From contig NZ_PVNP01000198.1 of the NCBI RefSeq assembly GCF_002993365.1, positions 1-64,000 on the forward strand: a stretch of 64,000 nucleotides of DNA, written 5' to 3'. The position numbers were made by a program, and so were the translations under genes. The DNA comes from Marisediminitalea alba (GTDB lineage Bacteria; Pseudomonadota; Gammaproteobacteria; Enterobacterales; Alteromonadaceae). Positions 52,991 through 64,000 of the stretch are shown here, piece after piece. How positions within the stretch are numbered: position 1 is the stretch's first letter; each line of letters starts with the position of its first letter. The notes under the pieces were generated by a model, which saw only the letters and a list, made by a program, of their open reading frames with translations, did not search any database and was not told the DNA's origin.

Positions 52991-55751
52991 TCAACATGGT
53001 AAATAAGCTGGTGCGCCGCACCGGCTTACTTAAATAATCATTCATACCGACACTCAGACAAGCTTTGCGGTCATCATCAAAAGCATTGGCAGTGAGGGCA
53101 ATAATGGGAATGCCGGATTTGTCGCCAGGCAAATCACGGATTGCCCGGGTTGCAGAAAAGCCATCCATCACCGGCATCTGACAATCCATTAATACCAAAT
53201 CAAAATCGATTTTGGGGATGACTTCGAGCGCCGCCGCGCCGTCTTTGGCTCGAATGCATTTAACCCCAGCATCTTTGAGCATATCGAGGATAATGTCGGC
53301 ATTAATGTCATTATCTTCCACCACCAGAATTTTTAACCCTTCAGGTAATGTGATAGCAGATTGCTCTGGCACCGGTGCAATCTGTTTTGAGGCGGGCAAT
53401 GGCAACCTGACAATAAACTCCGTACCCTGGTGGCGCTCGCTCTCCAGCTCAATGGTTCCTCCCATCAGGTCGGTAAGCTTGCTGGTTATCGATAGACCCA
53501 GTCCAGTGCCACTAAACTGCCTTGATGTGGAGGCATCCGCCTGAACAAATTGTTCGAAGATCGTCTGCTGCTCAGCTTTTTTAATACCAATACCGGAGTC
53601 TTTGACCACCATTACGAGCTCGCCATCCTGGTACGAGACCTTAATTACAACCCCGCCGATCGCGGTAAATTTCACAGCGTTACTTAGCAGGTTATTTAAG
53701 ATTTGACTTATCTTGCCGGCATCGCCGAGCAGAAAAGACGGTATGCTTTCATCCCAAACCACTTCGAGGTTGATCTGCTTTCGACTGGCTGCCTGACGAT
53801 GAATTTCGGCACAAGCCGGAATTATATGTTGTGGTGAAAAAGGATGGCGGGTCACTTTCATTTTACCCGCTTCAATCTTCGACCAGTCCAGAATGCTGTC
53901 GAGGATCAGCAGCAGGTTATTGGCCGACTGCACTATAACCTGAATTCGCCGCCTGACATCATCTGGTAAGGATTGCTCAAGGAGATTTTCACAGGTGCCC
54001 AGAATACCGTTCATTGGCGTGCGGATCTCATGGGACATATTGGCCAGAAATTGAGATTTCGAGACGTTGGCCGCCTCGGCCTGGGCCAGCGCCTGAATTA
54101 ACGAGGCCGTCTTCTCCTCTACCCGTTCAGTGAGGGTGAGGTTGAGCTTTTCCAGCTCTTCATTGAGCGTCCGCTGACGCTGGCGCGAGGTGGAAAGCTC
54201 GTTAAAAGCACTCACAAGACGCTCTCCCAACTCGCTAAACTCTATCGCTAACCCGGATATTTCTTTCAACTGCAGGCGATTGTGGCTGAATGAGGACATT
54301 GGCACCGGTGACTCCGGAGAATACCCGGCGAAGGTTTTCATTAATTCGCGCAGCGGCCGGGCAAAAATCTGCGCCACTCGTCCACCAACAATAATCCCTA
54401 CCAGCCCCAACGCAAGAAGCAGAAACAGCGCCCAGCGCACATAGTCCGTACTCATAGCCATATAGCTGCTGTTTTCAAACAACATGGTTATCGTCCAGCC
54501 CGAGATTGGATCGCGCGATTGTGCAATAAACCAATCCCGCGACAGCGCAGATTGGCGGAAAAAACAACTGTCCTGTTCACAATCTGGCAAGTCAGGGCGC
54601 TGCAAGGCCTCGAGCCGGAGCTCCGGCGAAGCATAAACCACTTTCCCGGCCTCATCCCGGTAAATCGTCCAAAATCCGGCTAAATTACGACTGTCATATT
54701 CAATAAAGCTGCTGAGATTGAGCGAACCTTCAAGGATCCCCCTAAGGTTGCCTCCTCCGTCGTAGAGCGGGCTGGCAATGGCTACAATGGGGTCGTTACC
54801 AAAACCCCGCCCCTGAAACGCCTGCGATACAAAGGTCGACTCGGTCTGCATGGCCTGAATGAAATATTCGCGCTCAGTCACTACCGCCTGATTCAGTCGC
54901 TTTGCCCGGCTCAGCAGGTTAGTCGGGTAAGAATGGGTAATGGCACCTTTTTCATCGGCAATCAAAAACGTGAGAAACTCCGGAAACTCCTGAGCCAGAT
55001 TAGACAGCGTTTCATCAGCGATAGCCGGTAACGGCGCACCGTGCTTCTGCGCAATCGCCATAGACCTGGCCGTTTTGCTGATGGCGGAGGCATGCCCATC
55101 GAGAAACCGGCTTAGCTCGGTACTCATGACCTGCGCCCGCTGAGTCATGTATAAGGTTAATTGTTGCGCCTGCTGGCGTTGTAACTGGCCGACATGTACA
55201 TAAGTCATAATCAGTACAACAAAGAAAAACAGAGTGGCAAACATGTAGCGGAACAGGGTTTCTACATTGAAGTGGAGCTCATTACCCACCGGCAGATAAC
55301 GCAGCAGCGTCATAAACAATAAATGACCAGACAAACAGGAAAAAATGCCGCTTATCCAGGTAATGGAGTAAGCCGTAAAGGCCATGGTAGGAGAGCCACT
55401 GTAGGTTGCATAGGCAAACACTATATAAACCGGCACAATCAGCGCGCTCCACCAGCCGATACCCAGTTTTAACGGACTCAGCGCATCCGCTTTGTTCGAC
55501 AATGCATTTATCAGCAAAGGCTGCACCGCCAGAAAGGCGATCATAAACGGGTCGTTGCCATGCACCAGCAACACAGCATAGACGGCAGTAGACACCACCA
55601 GTGTAAGGGAAAAAGAAAGTAATAAGGCGGCAGCGATAGCGAAACCACCACCAAAAAACACCACCCCGCCGGTTTCCAGCGGGGCAGGGATTAGATTAAC
55701 CGCAACTCCGGCCAGCGCCAGAGCAAGCGCCTGCAGCAACCTGTTTTCCAT
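52935..55751 (-). CDS. Hybrid sensor histidine kinase with receiver domain
   Basis: The 938-residue product has an N-terminal multi-helix membrane region (about 1-190). A dCACHE-like periplasmic sensor (about 210-440), a membrane helix and a HAMP-like linker follow. Next come HisKA with His574 in [10 protein letters not shown], a HATPase domain with GTGLGLSI, and a C-terminal receiver whose Asp856 is in [11 protein letters not shown]. It should autophosphorylate and pass phosphate to its own receiver; an Hpt partner is not in the window. It is 6 bp downstream of the M20 gene, so an operon is likely. Its 3' end overlaps the convergent LysR gene by 56 bp. Confidence 0.92.
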   Translation of the reverse strand: MENRLLQALALALAGVAVNLIPAPLETGGVVFFGGGFAIAAALLLSFSLTLVVSTAVYAVLLVHGNDPFMIAFLAVQPLLINALSNKADALSPLKLGIGWWSALIVPVYIVFAYATYSGSPTMAFTAYSITWISGIFSCLSGHLLFMTLLRYLPVGNELHFNVETLFRYMFATLFFFVVLIMTYVHVGQLQRQQAQQLTLYMTQRAQVMSTELSRFLDGHASAISKTARSMAIAQKHGAPLPAIADETLSNLAQEFPEFLTFLIADEKGAITHSYPTNLLSRAKRLNQAVVTEREYFIQAMQTESTFVSQAFQGRGFGNDPIVAIASPLYDGGGNLRGILEGSLNLSSFIEYDSRNLAGFWTIYRDEAGKVVYASPELRLEALQRPDLPDCEQDSCFFRQSALSRDWFIAQSRDPISGWTITMLFENSSYMAMSTDYVRWALFLLLALGLVGIIVGGRVAQIFARPLRELMKTFAGYSPESPVPMSSFSHNRLQLKEISGLAIEFSELGERLVSAFNELSTSRQRQRTLNEELEKLNLTLTERVEEKTASLIQALAQAEAANVSKSQFLANMSHEIRTPMNGILGTCENLLEQSLPDDVRRRIQVIVQSANNLLLILDSILDWSKIEAGKMKVTRHPFSPQHIIPACAEIHRQAASRKQINLEVVWDESIPSFLLGDAGKISQILNNLLSNAVKFTAIGGVVIKVSYQDGELVMVVKDSGIGIKKAEQQTIFEQFVQADASTSRQFSGTGLGLSITSKLTDLMGGTIELESERHQGTEFIVRLPLPASKQIAPVPEQSAITLPEGLKILVVEDNDINADIILDMLKDAGVKCIRAKDGAAALEVIPKIDFDLVLMDCQMPVMDGFSATRAIRDLPGDKSGIPIIALTANAFDDDRKACLSVGMNDYLSKPVRRTSLFTMLIKYVGYQAVTDETPGPTD

Positions 55752-55757
55752 AGGGAA

Positions 55758-57068
55758 TTATTCTGTGTTAGCATCCATGTAATCGAGAGTCAGATTGGTG
55801 AGTACCCGCACACCCAGTTTCATCCCGGCATCGTCAACATAAAACTCCGGCGTATGGTGAGCCGGCGAGTCTTCCACAGATACATCAAGGGGTTTACCGC
55901 CCAGCCACATAAATAACCCCGGCACTTTTTCCTGATAGAAAGAAAAGTCCTCAGCACCGGTGACCGGCTTAGCCAGTATGGTGTTTTGCTTGCCCGCCGT
56001 ACGTTCCACCGTTGGGATCATTTGCGCGGTGAGTTCCGGGTCGTTATAGGTAATAGGGTAATTATAATCCAGTGGCAGGGTGAGCTCGGCCTTAGCGCCC
56101 ATGCTGTCAGCAATACCCTTAACCTTACGAGCCATCGCCTCGTAAACGTGTTCTCGCGCGGCATGGTTAAGGGTACGAATAGTACCAACCAGCTCAACCT
56201 CGTTAGGAATGATATTCGAGCGGTTACCGCCATGGATGGAACCAATGGTTACCACTGCGGCATCATCAATGATTTTCAGTTCACGGCTGACGATGGTTTG
56301 CAGTGACATGATCATCTGTGCAGCAGTGGTGATGGGGTCGACACTCTTCCACGGGTAAGCGCCATGAGCCTGCTTACCGTGGATGACGATTTTGAAGGGG
56401 TCTACCGCGGCCATGGTACCGCCAGGGTTATAGCTTACCGTGCCGATATCGTTATTAGCGCTGATATGCAGGCCGAAAATCACGTCTACATCCGGGCTCT
56501 TTAAAACGCCTTCCTGCACCATAACTTCGGCTCCGCCCTTTTCACCAGCGGGCGCGCCTTCCTCTGCAGGCTGGAAAATAAACTTCACCTTGCCATGCAG
56601 CTTATCTTTCATTGAAGTTAATACCGACGCCGCCCCCATCAGCATAGCCATATGGGTATCATGACCACAGGCATGCATGACCGGCACGTCATTACCATTG
56701 TATTCGCCGCGCTGTGTAGAACGCCAGGGCAGATCATTTTCCTCAGGTACCGGTAAGCCATCCATATCGGCCCGTAACGCGACTACCGGGCCAGGCCGGC
56801 CGCTGTCCAGAATTGCCACTACGCCGGTTTTTGCAACACCGGTTTGCACTTCAAGATTTAGTGAACGCAGGTGCCGGGCCACGTACTCGGCAGTTTTAAA
56901 TTCACGATTGGATAACTCAGGGTACTCATGCAAATGGTGGCGCCAGCTAATGACCTCACTCTCAATCTCATTGGCCAACCGATCCACTTCACCGGACTGA
57001 GCAAAAACAGGCAGGGAAAAAAGAGGTAGCAGGGCAGCAAGTACGACGCGACGCATAATGTTATCCAT
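55758..57068 (-). CDS. Exported M20-family amidohydrolase (M20D)
   Basis: The 436-residue product has a signal peptide (VVLAALLPLFSLPVFA) and M20D metal-site motifs: RADMDGLPVPEE, MHACGHDTHMAMLMGAA, and FQPAEEGAPAG with the catalytic Glu pair. VTGAEDFSFY lies near the end. Relatives hydrolyse N-acyl amino acids, amino-acid conjugates or diaminopimelate derivatives. The substrate is not clear. It is periplasmic by the signal. It is followed closely by the histidine kinase gene. Confidence 0.9.
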   Translation of the reverse strand: MDNIMRRVVLAALLPLFSLPVFAQSGEVDRLANEIESEVISWRHHLHEYPELSNREFKTAEYVARHLRSLNLEVQTGVAKTGVVAILDSGRPGPVVALRADMDGLPVPEENDLPWRSTQRGEYNGNDVPVMHACGHDTHMAMLMGAASVLTSMKDKLHGKVKFIFQPAEEGAPAGEKGGAEVMVQEGVLKSPDVDVIFGLHISANNDIGTVSYNPGGTMAAVDPFKIVIHGKQAHGAYPWKSVDPITTAAQMIMSLQTIVSRELKIIDDAAVVTIGSIHGGNRSNIIPNEVELVGTIRTLNHAAREHVYEAMARKVKGIADSMGAKAELTLPLDYNYPITYNDPELTAQMIPTVERTAGKQNTILAKPVTGAEDFSFYQEKVPGLFMWLGGKPLDVSVEDSPAHHTPEFYVDDAGMKLGVRVLTNLTLDYMDANTE

Positions 57069-57112
57069 AAAATTACAATAACTTTACACTACCCCGTTTG
57101 CTCAAAAATCAC

Positions 57113-57142
57113 AAAAAAAACCGCTGTCAGGCAGCGGTTTTT
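57113..57142 (-). terminator. Terminator after rho
   Basis: On the minus strand the hairpin CCGCTGCCTGACAGCGG is followed by a T-run. It lies about 20 bp after the rho stop. Confidence 0.85.
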
Positions 57143-57162
57143 AGCAAAATATAAACTAATGA

Positions 57163-58428
57163 TTAACTTCGCTGGCGCTTCATCGCGTCGAAGAACTCAT
57201 CATTGGTCTTGGTCATGGAAAGTTTATTGATAAGGAATTCCATGGCGTCGATTTCTGACATTTCATGCACAATCTTGCGCAGGATCCACATCTTCTGTAA
57301 TTCGTCCTGACCGGTGAGTAGCTCTTCACGGCGCGTACCAGAGCGATTAAAGTCAATAGCCGGGAATACACGCTTTTCAGCAATCTTACGATTAAGGTGC
57401 AGTTCCATGTTCCCGGTACCTTTAAACTCTTCGTAGATAACTTCATCCATCTTAGAGCCGGTATCAATCAGTGCAGTGGCGATGATGGTTAAGCTACCAC
57501 CTTCTTCTACGTTTCGGGCGGCACCGAAGAAACGTTTTGGTTTGTGCAGTGCGTTAGCATCCACACCACCGGTAAGTACTTTACCTGATGATGGAATAAC
57601 CGTGTTGTAGGCACGCGCCAGACGGGTGATTGAATCCAGCAGGATAACTACGTCTTTTTTGTGCTCAACCAGGCGCTTGGCTTTTTCAATAACCATCTCA
57701 GCGACCTGAACGTGGCGGCTGGCCGGCTCATCAAAGGTAGAGGCAACCACTTCACCACGCACCAGACGGTGCATTTCGGTAACTTCTTCCGGACGTTCGT
57801 CAATTAGCAACACCATCAGTTCACAATCGGGGTGATTAGCCGCAATAGATTGTGCGATGTTTTGCAGTAATAAGGTTTTACCCGCTTTCGGTGGTGCCAC
57901 AATCAGACCACGCTGACCTTTACCAATCGGTGACGCCAGATCCAGTACACGGGCGGTAATATCTTCTGATGAACCATTACCACGCTCCATGCGCAAACGT
58001 GAATTTGCGTGCAGTGGGGTTAAGTTTTCAAAGAGGATTTTATTACGGGAGTTTTCTGGCTTGTCGAAGTTAACTTCGCGGATTTTTAACAGGGCAAAAT
58101 AACGCTCACTGTCTTTCGGCGGGCGAATTTTCCCGGCGATGGTATCCCCCGTGCGCAGGTTAAAGCGTCTGATTTGGCTGGGTGAAACATAAATATCATC
58201 TGGCCCCGCAAGATAAGAAGAGTCAGCAGAGCGCAGGAAGCCGAAGCCGTCCTGGAGGATTTCCAGTACGCCGTCGCCAAAAATGTCTTCGCCACTTTTT
58301 GCGTGGGATTTTAGAATCGAGAAAATAATGTCTTGTTTTCTCGCGCGGGCCATATTTTCGAGGCCCATTTCTTCGGCAAGGGCGACCAATTCGCTGATTG
58401 GCTTATTCTTAAGTTCCGTTAGATTCAT
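57163..58428 (-). CDS. rho: Transcription termination factor Rho
   Basis: The 421-residue product starts [22 protein letters not shown] (in part) and has the RNA-binding OSB domain with [21 protein letters not shown]. The Walker A region is VAPPKAGKT, and the Q and R loops of the hexameric helicase follow ([23 protein letters not shown]). Length matches E. coli Rho. A leader of about 160 nt with an AGCCCG/CGGGCT hairpin lies upstream, as expected for a gene that controls itself, but the mechanism is not read from sequence. Confidence 0.98.
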   Translation of the reverse strand: MNLTELKNKPISELVALAEEMGLENMARARKQDIIFSILKSHAKSGEDIFGDGVLEILQDGFGFLRSADSSYLAGPDDIYVSPSQIRRFNLRTGDTIAGKIRPPKDSERYFALLKIREVNFDKPENSRNKILFENLTPLHANSRLRMERGNGSSEDITARVLDLASPIGKGQRGLIVAPPKAGKTLLLQNIAQSIAANHPDCELMVLLIDERPEEVTEMHRLVRGEVVASTFDEPASRHVQVAEMVIEKAKRLVEHKKDVVILLDSITRLARAYNTVIPSSGKVLTGGVDANALHKPKRFFGAARNVEEGGSLTIIATALIDTGSKMDEVIYEEFKGTGNMELHLNRKIAEKRVFPAIDFNRSGTRREELLTGQDELQKMWILRKIVHEMSEIDAMEFLINKLSMTKTNDEFFDAMKRQRS

Positions 58429-58590
58429 ACTGGTGGGTCTTTGTGCTTGAACGTCTTTTAGGGAAATTCGTTAATTAATAAGAATAGTGCTTGAGCCCGG
58501 AGGCGGGCTAGTAAGGATGCCAGGCAAGCCTAGACTTAGTAAAGGTAGCACCATATTTTACTATCGTCCAGACTAAATCCCGTAAATGTT
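58429..58590 (-). promoter_or_regulatory. rho leader and promoter region
   Basis: The region between the trhP terminator and rho. It contains a hairpin with AGCCCG/CGGGCT arms (58488-58511 area) and no other gene. rho leaders are known to mediate autoregulation in E. coli; here that is inference. Confidence 0.4.
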
Positions 58591-58616
58591 AAAAAAAGAT
58601 TGCGAAACCCTCGCAG
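58591..58616 (-). terminator. Terminator after trhP (yegQ)
   Basis: On the minus strand, TGCGA-GGGTT-TCGCA is followed by a run of seven T. It starts about 13 bp after the trhP stop and separates it from rho. Confidence 0.75.
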
Positions 58617-58628
58617 CCCTTTTTTCTT

Positions 58629-59963
58629 CTATGCCGGCACCGGCTGTGGTTGCTCAATACAGCGTAACAACATGGCCATCTCAGGAGAGAATCCCGCAAC
58701 CGCCGGGATCTTAACTTTATAACCACTGCCCGGTGCTACCACTAATGTTTCATCTTGCTGGGAGCGCAAGGTATCAAGGACAATCTCGGTATTTCCGGCC
58801 GGTGTCATCACTTCCAGTTTGTCGTTAACGCTGAAGCGGTTCTTTACTTCCACGTACCACCAGTCGTTGTCACCATGGGTTACCTCACCCACCAGCTGAC
58901 GGGTATCACTGGCTGAATTACCGCGGGCATATTGCTGATAGTCCTGATGGTTATGGCGTTGCAAAAACCCATCGGTATAGCCCCGGTTCGCCAGGTGCTC
59001 CAGTTCCAGGAACCAGTCGGCATCGAATGCCTCTCCCCGGCAGGCTGCATCAATAGCCTTACGATAAACCTGAGCGGTACGTGCGCAATAGTAAAAAGAC
59101 TTGGTCCGCCCCTCTATTTTCAGCGAATCCACGCCAATCTCCACCAGCCGCTGAACATGCTGAATTGCCCGTAAGTCGCGGGAGTTCATTATGTAAGTCC
59201 CGTGCTCATCTTCAAAGGCGGGCATGGGTTCATCGGGGCGCTGGGGTTCGGTTAATAAGAATGCCTGGTCAGTAGGTGTGCCCATACCCAGAGTTGGCTC
59301 AACGGCATCACGAGCAGGAATAAACTGGCCGACTTGATTATCCACTGCTGCCTCCGCTTTATATTCCCAGCGACAGGCATTGGTGCAGGCCCCCTGATTA
59401 GGATCCCGTTTATTTATATAGCCGGATAACAGACAACGTCCCGAGTAGGCCATACACAAAGCGCCATGCACAAACACTTCAAGTTCGATATCCGGGCAGC
59501 GCTGGCGAATTTCTTCAATTTCGTTTAATCCCAGCTCCCGCGACAGGATAACCCGCTTGATCCCCTGCTGCTGCCAGAACTTTACAGCCGCCCAGTTCAC
59601 GGCATTGGCCTGCACTGACAGGTGAATAGGTAAGTCAGGAAAATGCTCGCGAGTGAGCATTATTATGCCCGGGTCCGACATGATCATAGCATCTGGTTGT
59701 AACTCAGCCACCGGCGCCAGGTCCTGCACGAAGGTTTTTAACTTGGTGTTGTGCGGCGCAATATTATTAACGATATACAGCTGCTTATGGTGAGCACTGG
59801 TGTAATCCCGGGCTTCCTGCAATTTGGCCAGGGTAAATTCGTTGTTGCGTACTCGCAGTGAATAACGGGGCTGACCAGCATATACCGCATCGGCGCCATA
59901 GTGCAGTGCGTATCTCAGGTTTTTCATCGACCCGGCGGGTGACAGTAATTCAGGTTTTCGCAT
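58629..59963 (-). CDS. trhP: U32-family tRNA uridine hydroxylation protein TrhP (YegQ)
   Basis: The 444-residue product has the U32 peptidase-type motifs: ELLSPAGSMKNLRYALHYGADAVY (core LLSPAG), EVFVHGALCMAYSGRCLLSGY and NQGACTNACRWEY with the conserved cysteines. E. coli TrhP (YegQ) is needed for 5-hydroxyuridine at the tRNA wobble position, using prephenate. The cysteines suggest a metal or Fe-S site. It stands between trxA and rho; in E. coli those two genes are close neighbours without yegQ. A terminator follows. Confidence 0.92.
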   Translation of the reverse strand: MRKPELLSPAGSMKNLRYALHYGADAVYAGQPRYSLRVRNNEFTLAKLQEARDYTSAHHKQLYIVNNIAPHNTKLKTFVQDLAPVAELQPDAMIMSDPGIIMLTREHFPDLPIHLSVQANAVNWAAVKFWQQQGIKRVILSRELGLNEIEEIRQRCPDIELEVFVHGALCMAYSGRCLLSGYINKRDPNQGACTNACRWEYKAEAAVDNQVGQFIPARDAVEPTLGMGTPTDQAFLLTEPQRPDEPMPAFEDEHGTYIMNSRDLRAIQHVQRLVEIGVDSLKIEGRTKSFYYCARTAQVYRKAIDAACRGEAFDADWFLELEHLANRGYTDGFLQRHNHQDYQQYARGNSASDTRQLVGEVTHGDNDWWYVEVKNRFSVNDKLEVMTPAGNTEIVLDTLRSQQDETLVVAPGSGYKVKIPAVAGFSPEMAMLLRCIEQPQPVPA

Positions 59964-60057
59964 AACGTTAAAATGACCGGTTAAAAAAAGCGCCGAAGCT
60001 TAACCAACCTATGTAGTAATGGTATTAACCGAGATCAAATAATGCGTTTTTCGGGCA

Positions 60058-60085
60058 CAAAAAAACCGGCTTAAGCCGGTTTTCT
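60058..60085 (-). terminator. Terminator after trxA
   Basis: On the minus strand, ACCGGCTTAAGCCGGT is followed by a long T-run. It lies about 20 bp past the trxA stop. Confidence 0.88.
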
Positions 60086-60104
60086 CAGTACGATTTTCAC
60101 CGTA

Positions 60105-60431
60105 TCAGATGTTTTCGTTCAAAAACTCAGTCAGCTGCGCTTTTGACAGTGCACCCACTTTAGTGGCTGCAACATTACCGCCTTTGAACAGCAATAACGT
60201 AGGGATACCACGGATACCGTATTTCGGCGGAGTTTCATTATTTTCATCGACATTCAGCTTGCCAACTGTTAACTTTCCTTCAAAGTCGGTTGCGACCTCT
60301 TCCAGAATAGGGGCAATCATTTTACACGGGCCACACCATTCAGCCCAGAAGTCAACCAGCACAGGACCTTCAGCATTGATAACATCTGCTTCGAACTTAT
60401 CGTCAGTCAACTGGATAATTTTGTCGCTCAT
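60105..60431 (-). CDS. trxA: Thioredoxin 1
   Basis: The 108-residue product has the redox site WCGPC (Cys33-Cys36) and the cis-Pro loop [11 protein letters not shown], the full thioredoxin fold. It reduces disulfides in the cytoplasm. It is divergent from rhlB, as in E. coli. Terminator downstream. Confidence 0.98.
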   Translation of the reverse strand: MSDKIIQLTDDKFEADVINAEGPVLVDFWAEWCGPCKMIAPILEEVATDFEGKLTVGKLNVDENNETPPKYGIRGIPTLLLFKGGNVAATKVGALSKAQLTEFLNENI

Positions 60432-60530
60432 TCTTTTCTCCGTAATTGGTCTGTCGCTGAATTGTTCAGCTCTACCATAAGTGTTATATAGAAACTGTTT
60501 TTTAATGCAAGCACTGATAAGCTATAAGCT

Positions 60531-61814
60531 ATGCAAACAACTCATTTAACCGAAACACATTTTTCCGATTTACCCATCAATAGCAAAGTCATTGATGCCT
60601 TAAATGCTGCAAATTTTACGCATTGTACACCAATTCAGGCGCTAAGCTTACCTCCTTTATTAGAAGGTAATGACATAGCCGGCCAGGCCCAAACCGGAAC
60701 GGGTAAGACCATGGCATTTCTGGTCGCAACTTTCCACCATATTTTGAGCCGGGAACCAAATCCTGACGGTGAAAAGGAAGGGCCAAAAGCCATCATTATG
60801 GCGCCTACACGGGAACTTGCCGTACAAATTTACAATGATGCAGAACTGCTTAGTAAGCATACAGGGCTTTCACTTGCTCTCATTTATGGGGGCGAAGGTT
60901 ACCAAAGTCAACGCGAAACTTTGCAGGATGGGGTAGATATCGTCATAGGTACGACAGGCCGCATACTGGATTATTATAAACAAGGCGTGTTTTCGCTGAA
61001 TAATATCCAGGTTGCCGTACTCGATGAAGCAGACCGTATGTTTGACCTTGGCTTTATCAAGGACATTCGCTTTTTATTCCGTCGTATGCCGCCTGCCGCT
61101 GAACGCCTGAGCATGCTGTTCTCAGCCACGCTAAGCTACCGTGTGCAGGAACTGGCTTACGAGCATATGAACAATCCTACTCACGTACAGGTTGAAGCCC
61201 AGCAAATGACCGCAAGTCGCGTGTCAGAAGAATTATTTTACCCGTCAGACGACGATAAAATAAAGCTGCTGCTAACCCTGATGGAAGAAGAATGGCCGGA
61301 CAAAGCCATTGTATTTTCTAACACCAAGCATGGCTGTGAGCGCGTTGCCGACTGGCTTGAAGCCGACGGTCACCGGGTCGGTCTGTTAAGCGGCGATGTA
61401 CCGCAGAAGAAACGCCTGGGTATTCTGGAAGACTTTACCGGCGGCAAACTGGACATTCTGGTCGCCACCGATGTAGCAGCCCGAGGCCTGCATATCGAAG
61501 CCGTTTCCCACGTTTTCAACTATGATTTACCCGACGACCCGGAAGATTACGTACACCGTATCGGCCGTACCGGTCGGGCCGGAAAAAGCGGCGTAGCAAT
61601 TAGCTTTGCCTGTGAGAAATACGCGCTCAACTTGCCGGGCATCGAAAGCTATATTCAGCATGCGATTCCGGTTACGGAATATGTGCAGGACGCCTTGCTT
61701 GACGATATTAAGCCACCGAAACCGCGCCAGCGTCGCCAGAACCGTCGCCCGTCTTCGCGTCGCAATAACTCAGGCAGAAGTTCAGGTAAGCGCCCACAGC
61801 ATAAAAAGAATTAA
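60531..61814 (+). CDS. rhlB: ATP-dependent RNA helicase RhlB
   Basis: The 427-residue DEAD-box product has the Q motif region ([18 protein letters not shown]), Walker [13 protein letters not shown] in [16 protein letters not shown], and [12 protein letters not shown] basic Arg/Ser-rich tail (about 395-427) follows. RhlB unwinds RNA for the degradosome in E. coli. Order trxA/rhlB/gppA matches E. coli and supports the symbol over other DEAD-box members. Confidence 0.95.
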   Translation: MQTTHLTETHFSDLPINSKVIDALNAANFTHCTPIQALSLPPLLEGNDIAGQAQTGTGKTMAFLVATFHHILSREPNPDGEKEGPKAIIMAPTRELAVQIYNDAELLSKHTGLSLALIYGGEGYQSQRETLQDGVDIVIGTTGRILDYYKQGVFSLNNIQVAVLDEADRMFDLGFIKDIRFLFRRMPPAAERLSMLFSATLSYRVQELAYEHMNNPTHVQVEAQQMTASRVSEELFYPSDDDKIKLLLTLMEEEWPDKAIVFSNTKHGCERVADWLEADGHRVGLLSGDVPQKKRLGILEDFTGGKLDILVATDVAARGLHIEAVSHVFNYDLPDDPEDYVHRIGRTGRAGKSGVAISFACEKYALNLPGIESYIQHAIPVTEYVQDALLDDIKPPKPRQRRQNRRPSSRRNNSGRSSGKRPQHKKN

Positions 61815-61831
61815 TGTCGCAGTAAAACGTT

Positions 61832-63343
61832 ATGCAGCCACAAACCGATTTTGACGCCGAGACGCTCGGCGAATACTACGCCGCCGTAGACCTCGGGTCG
61901 AACAGCTTTCATATGGTGGTTGTACATGTTGCCAATGGCAGCGTGCAGATCATCGGTAAGGTAAAACAAAAGGTCCGCCTGGCGGCCGGTCTCGACAAAG
62001 ACATGGTTTTAAGTAAAGAAGCCATGCAACGGGGCTGGGATTGTTTGCAGACGTTTGCCGAGCGGTTACAGGACATTCCGGCTTCAAACATCCGTATTGT
62101 TGCTACGGCAACATTGCGTCTGGCTGTTAATGCTCAGACCTTTATCGATAAAGCAGAGAAAATCCTCCACCATCAGCTCGACGTCATTCCCGGCGAAGAA
62201 GAAGCCCGGCAGATTTACCTTGGCGTGGCCTATACGTCGGCTAATCAGGGCAATTCCCTGGTGATTGATATTGGCGGGGCCAGTACCGAAATTATCATCG
62301 GTAATGATATGCAGCCTATCCATATGGTCAGCCTCGATATGGGCTGTGTGACTTTTATGGAGCGCTATTTCCTCGACGGCGAGCTTTCGGAAGCTAACTT
62401 CCAGCGCGCCAAAGAAGCTGCCTACGAGCTGCTTGACCCGGTTGCCGATGCTTTCCTTTGCTTTGACTGGCAGAACTGTCTGGGCGCGTCTGGTACGCCT
62501 CAGGCGATCACTGAAATTCTGGTAAAGCAGGGGATCAGCGATGCTATCCGGATTGACTATCTGTATAACCTTAGACAGCAGTGTATTGACTGTGGCAACC
62601 TGAAAGATTTGGTGATCGATGGTCTTGAGCCTAATCGACAGCCTATTTTCCCAAGTGGCCTGACTATTCTGCTGGCCTTGTTTGAACGATTGAAAATCCG
62701 CACCATGAATATTTCCGGCGGCGCGCTCCGCGAGGGTTTGATTTATGGCATGCTGGATAACCTTAAACATAACGACCGCCGTACCCAGACCTTAAATACC
62801 GCCATTCGCCGGTACCATATTGATAAGCCCCATGCGGTTAACGTAAAGCAACTGGCAATCAATTTGTGTAAGCAGCTCTGTCAGCAATCGACGTTTTGTC
62901 ATCTGGACACCGAAACGGTGCTGGATGCGGCCGCCATGCTGCACGAAATTGGCTTGCATATTGAGTACAAAAAACACCATGAACACGGTGCCTATATTCT
63001 TAACTATATAGATTTACCTGGTTACACCCGCTTACAGCGTGCCGCTATCAGAGACCTGGTGGGCGGCCATCGACAGGCTATCGATTTGCAACCTTTTGCC
63101 TTGTATCACGAGGACGTAAAGCCCATGATGGAAGGTTTGCTGCGGATCCTACGGATCGCAGTGGTTGTGTGTTTACGCCGCCATCAGCAACATATTCCTG
63201 CCATTGAGCTGAAAGTCGACGGCCTTGACTGGATGCTGACATTCCCGGAGAAATGGCTCAAGGAGCATCCTCTTATTAATGCGGAACTGGTTAACGAAGC
63301 CTGGTTACAACATAAAGCAGGCTGGCACCTGACCTGTCGGTAG
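61832..63343 (+). CDS. gppA: Ppx/GppA phosphatase (pppGpp pyrophosphohydrolase)
   Basis: The 503-residue product has the ASKHA phosphate loop YYAAVDLGSNSFHMVVVH (core DLGSNS). It then has ATLRLAVN, PGEEEARQIYLGV, LVIDIGGASTEIIIG, and a C-terminal HD-like helical domain with HEIGLHIEYKKHHEHGAYI. GppA hydrolyses pppGpp to ppGpp and can act on polyphosphate. The start is 17 bp after rhlB, as in E. coli, which favours gppA over ppx. Confidence 0.93.
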   Translation: MQPQTDFDAETLGEYYAAVDLGSNSFHMVVVHVANGSVQIIGKVKQKVRLAAGLDKDMVLSKEAMQRGWDCLQTFAERLQDIPASNIRIVATATLRLAVNAQTFIDKAEKILHHQLDVIPGEEEARQIYLGVAYTSANQGNSLVIDIGGASTEIIIGNDMQPIHMVSLDMGCVTFMERYFLDGELSEANFQRAKEAAYELLDPVADAFLCFDWQNCLGASGTPQAITEILVKQGISDAIRIDYLYNLRQQCIDCGNLKDLVIDGLEPNRQPIFPSGLTILLALFERLKIRTMNISGGALREGLIYGMLDNLKHNDRRTQTLNTAIRRYHIDKPHAVNVKQLAINLCKQLCQQSTFCHLDTETVLDAAAMLHEIGLHIEYKKHHEHGAYILNYIDLPGYTRLQRAAIRDLVGGHRQAIDLQPFALYHEDVKPMMEGLLRILRIAVVVCLRRHQQHIPAIELKVDGLDWMLTFPEKWLKEHPLINAELVNEAWLQHKAGWHLTCR

Positions 63344-63362
63344 GGCCAGCCCGTCAGGTAGC

Positions 63363-64000
<638 letters not shown>

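Noticed and set aside
62084..62770. A 228-codon minus-strand frame opposite gppA
   Set aside because: Antisense shadow of gppA, which has full family motifs.

Overview
The window reads as chromosomal DNA of a marine gammaproteobacterium, most likely of the Alteromonadales (Alteromonas-like). The grounds are the housekeeping genes and their order (purA next to a DUF2065 gene, purE-purK, rho and trxA near rhlB-gppA, hemB), the many exported lipoproteins, and the short palindromic repeats. This placement is inference from gene content, not a database result. Both ends are cut: a transposase tail at the left edge and hemB at the right edge.

1-1.6 kb: the C-terminal end of an IS1595-type transposase, then an AT-rich gene for an exported Cys-containing protein of unknown function. 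1.7-17.6 kb: fourteen tightly packed minus-strand genes with many 1-4 bp stop/start overlaps, almost certainly one operon. It combines an MCE (Mla-like) transport core (permease, substrate-binding MCE protein, and an ABC subunit whose ATP-binding motifs have decayed) with several outer-membrane or periplasmic partners. These are three proteins with CsgG/TolB/GNA1162-like domains, four with LPP20/FlgP/FlgT-like domains, an eight-repeat FN3 protein, an MltC-like lytic transglycosylase and two TPR-type proteins. I know of no described system with this composition, and it is the main candidate for a new envelope system. A GGDEF-EAL protein is transcribed divergently from it.

19.8-39.6 kb: a cell-wall sugar and peptide salvage region. 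It carries a BadF-type amino-sugar kinase, a ZIP metal transporter, alanine racemase, a sodium:solute symporter, MurQ etherase, a NamZ-type exo-muramidase (DUF1343), an RpiR/MurR-type regulator, an M14 peptidase, a NagX-like acyltransferase, secreted NagZ, a bimodular AmiD plus AmiE-like amidase, an NhaC-like antiporter and gamma-glutamyltransferase. Together they can break muropeptides down outside the inner membrane and bring MurNAc in without a PTS. Matching GAAT-N5-ATTC palindromes sit in two of its divergent promoters. Two non-coding palindromic elements (about 30.3-30.6 kb and 39.56-39.94 kb) look like non-autonomous mobile elements.

40-64 kb: mostly core genes. These are a VOC protein, aldehyde dehydrogenase, purA, a DUF2065 protein, a CnoX/YbbN-like thioredoxin, an S9 peptidase, a PQQ-type sugar dehydrogenase, Dps, a PCuAC copper chaperone, purK-purE, a LysR regulator overlapping a hybrid histidine kinase, an M20 amidohydrolase, rho, trhP (yegQ), trxA, rhlB, gppA and hemB. 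Several factor-independent terminators are visible. I saw no rRNA, tRNA or CRISPR array.
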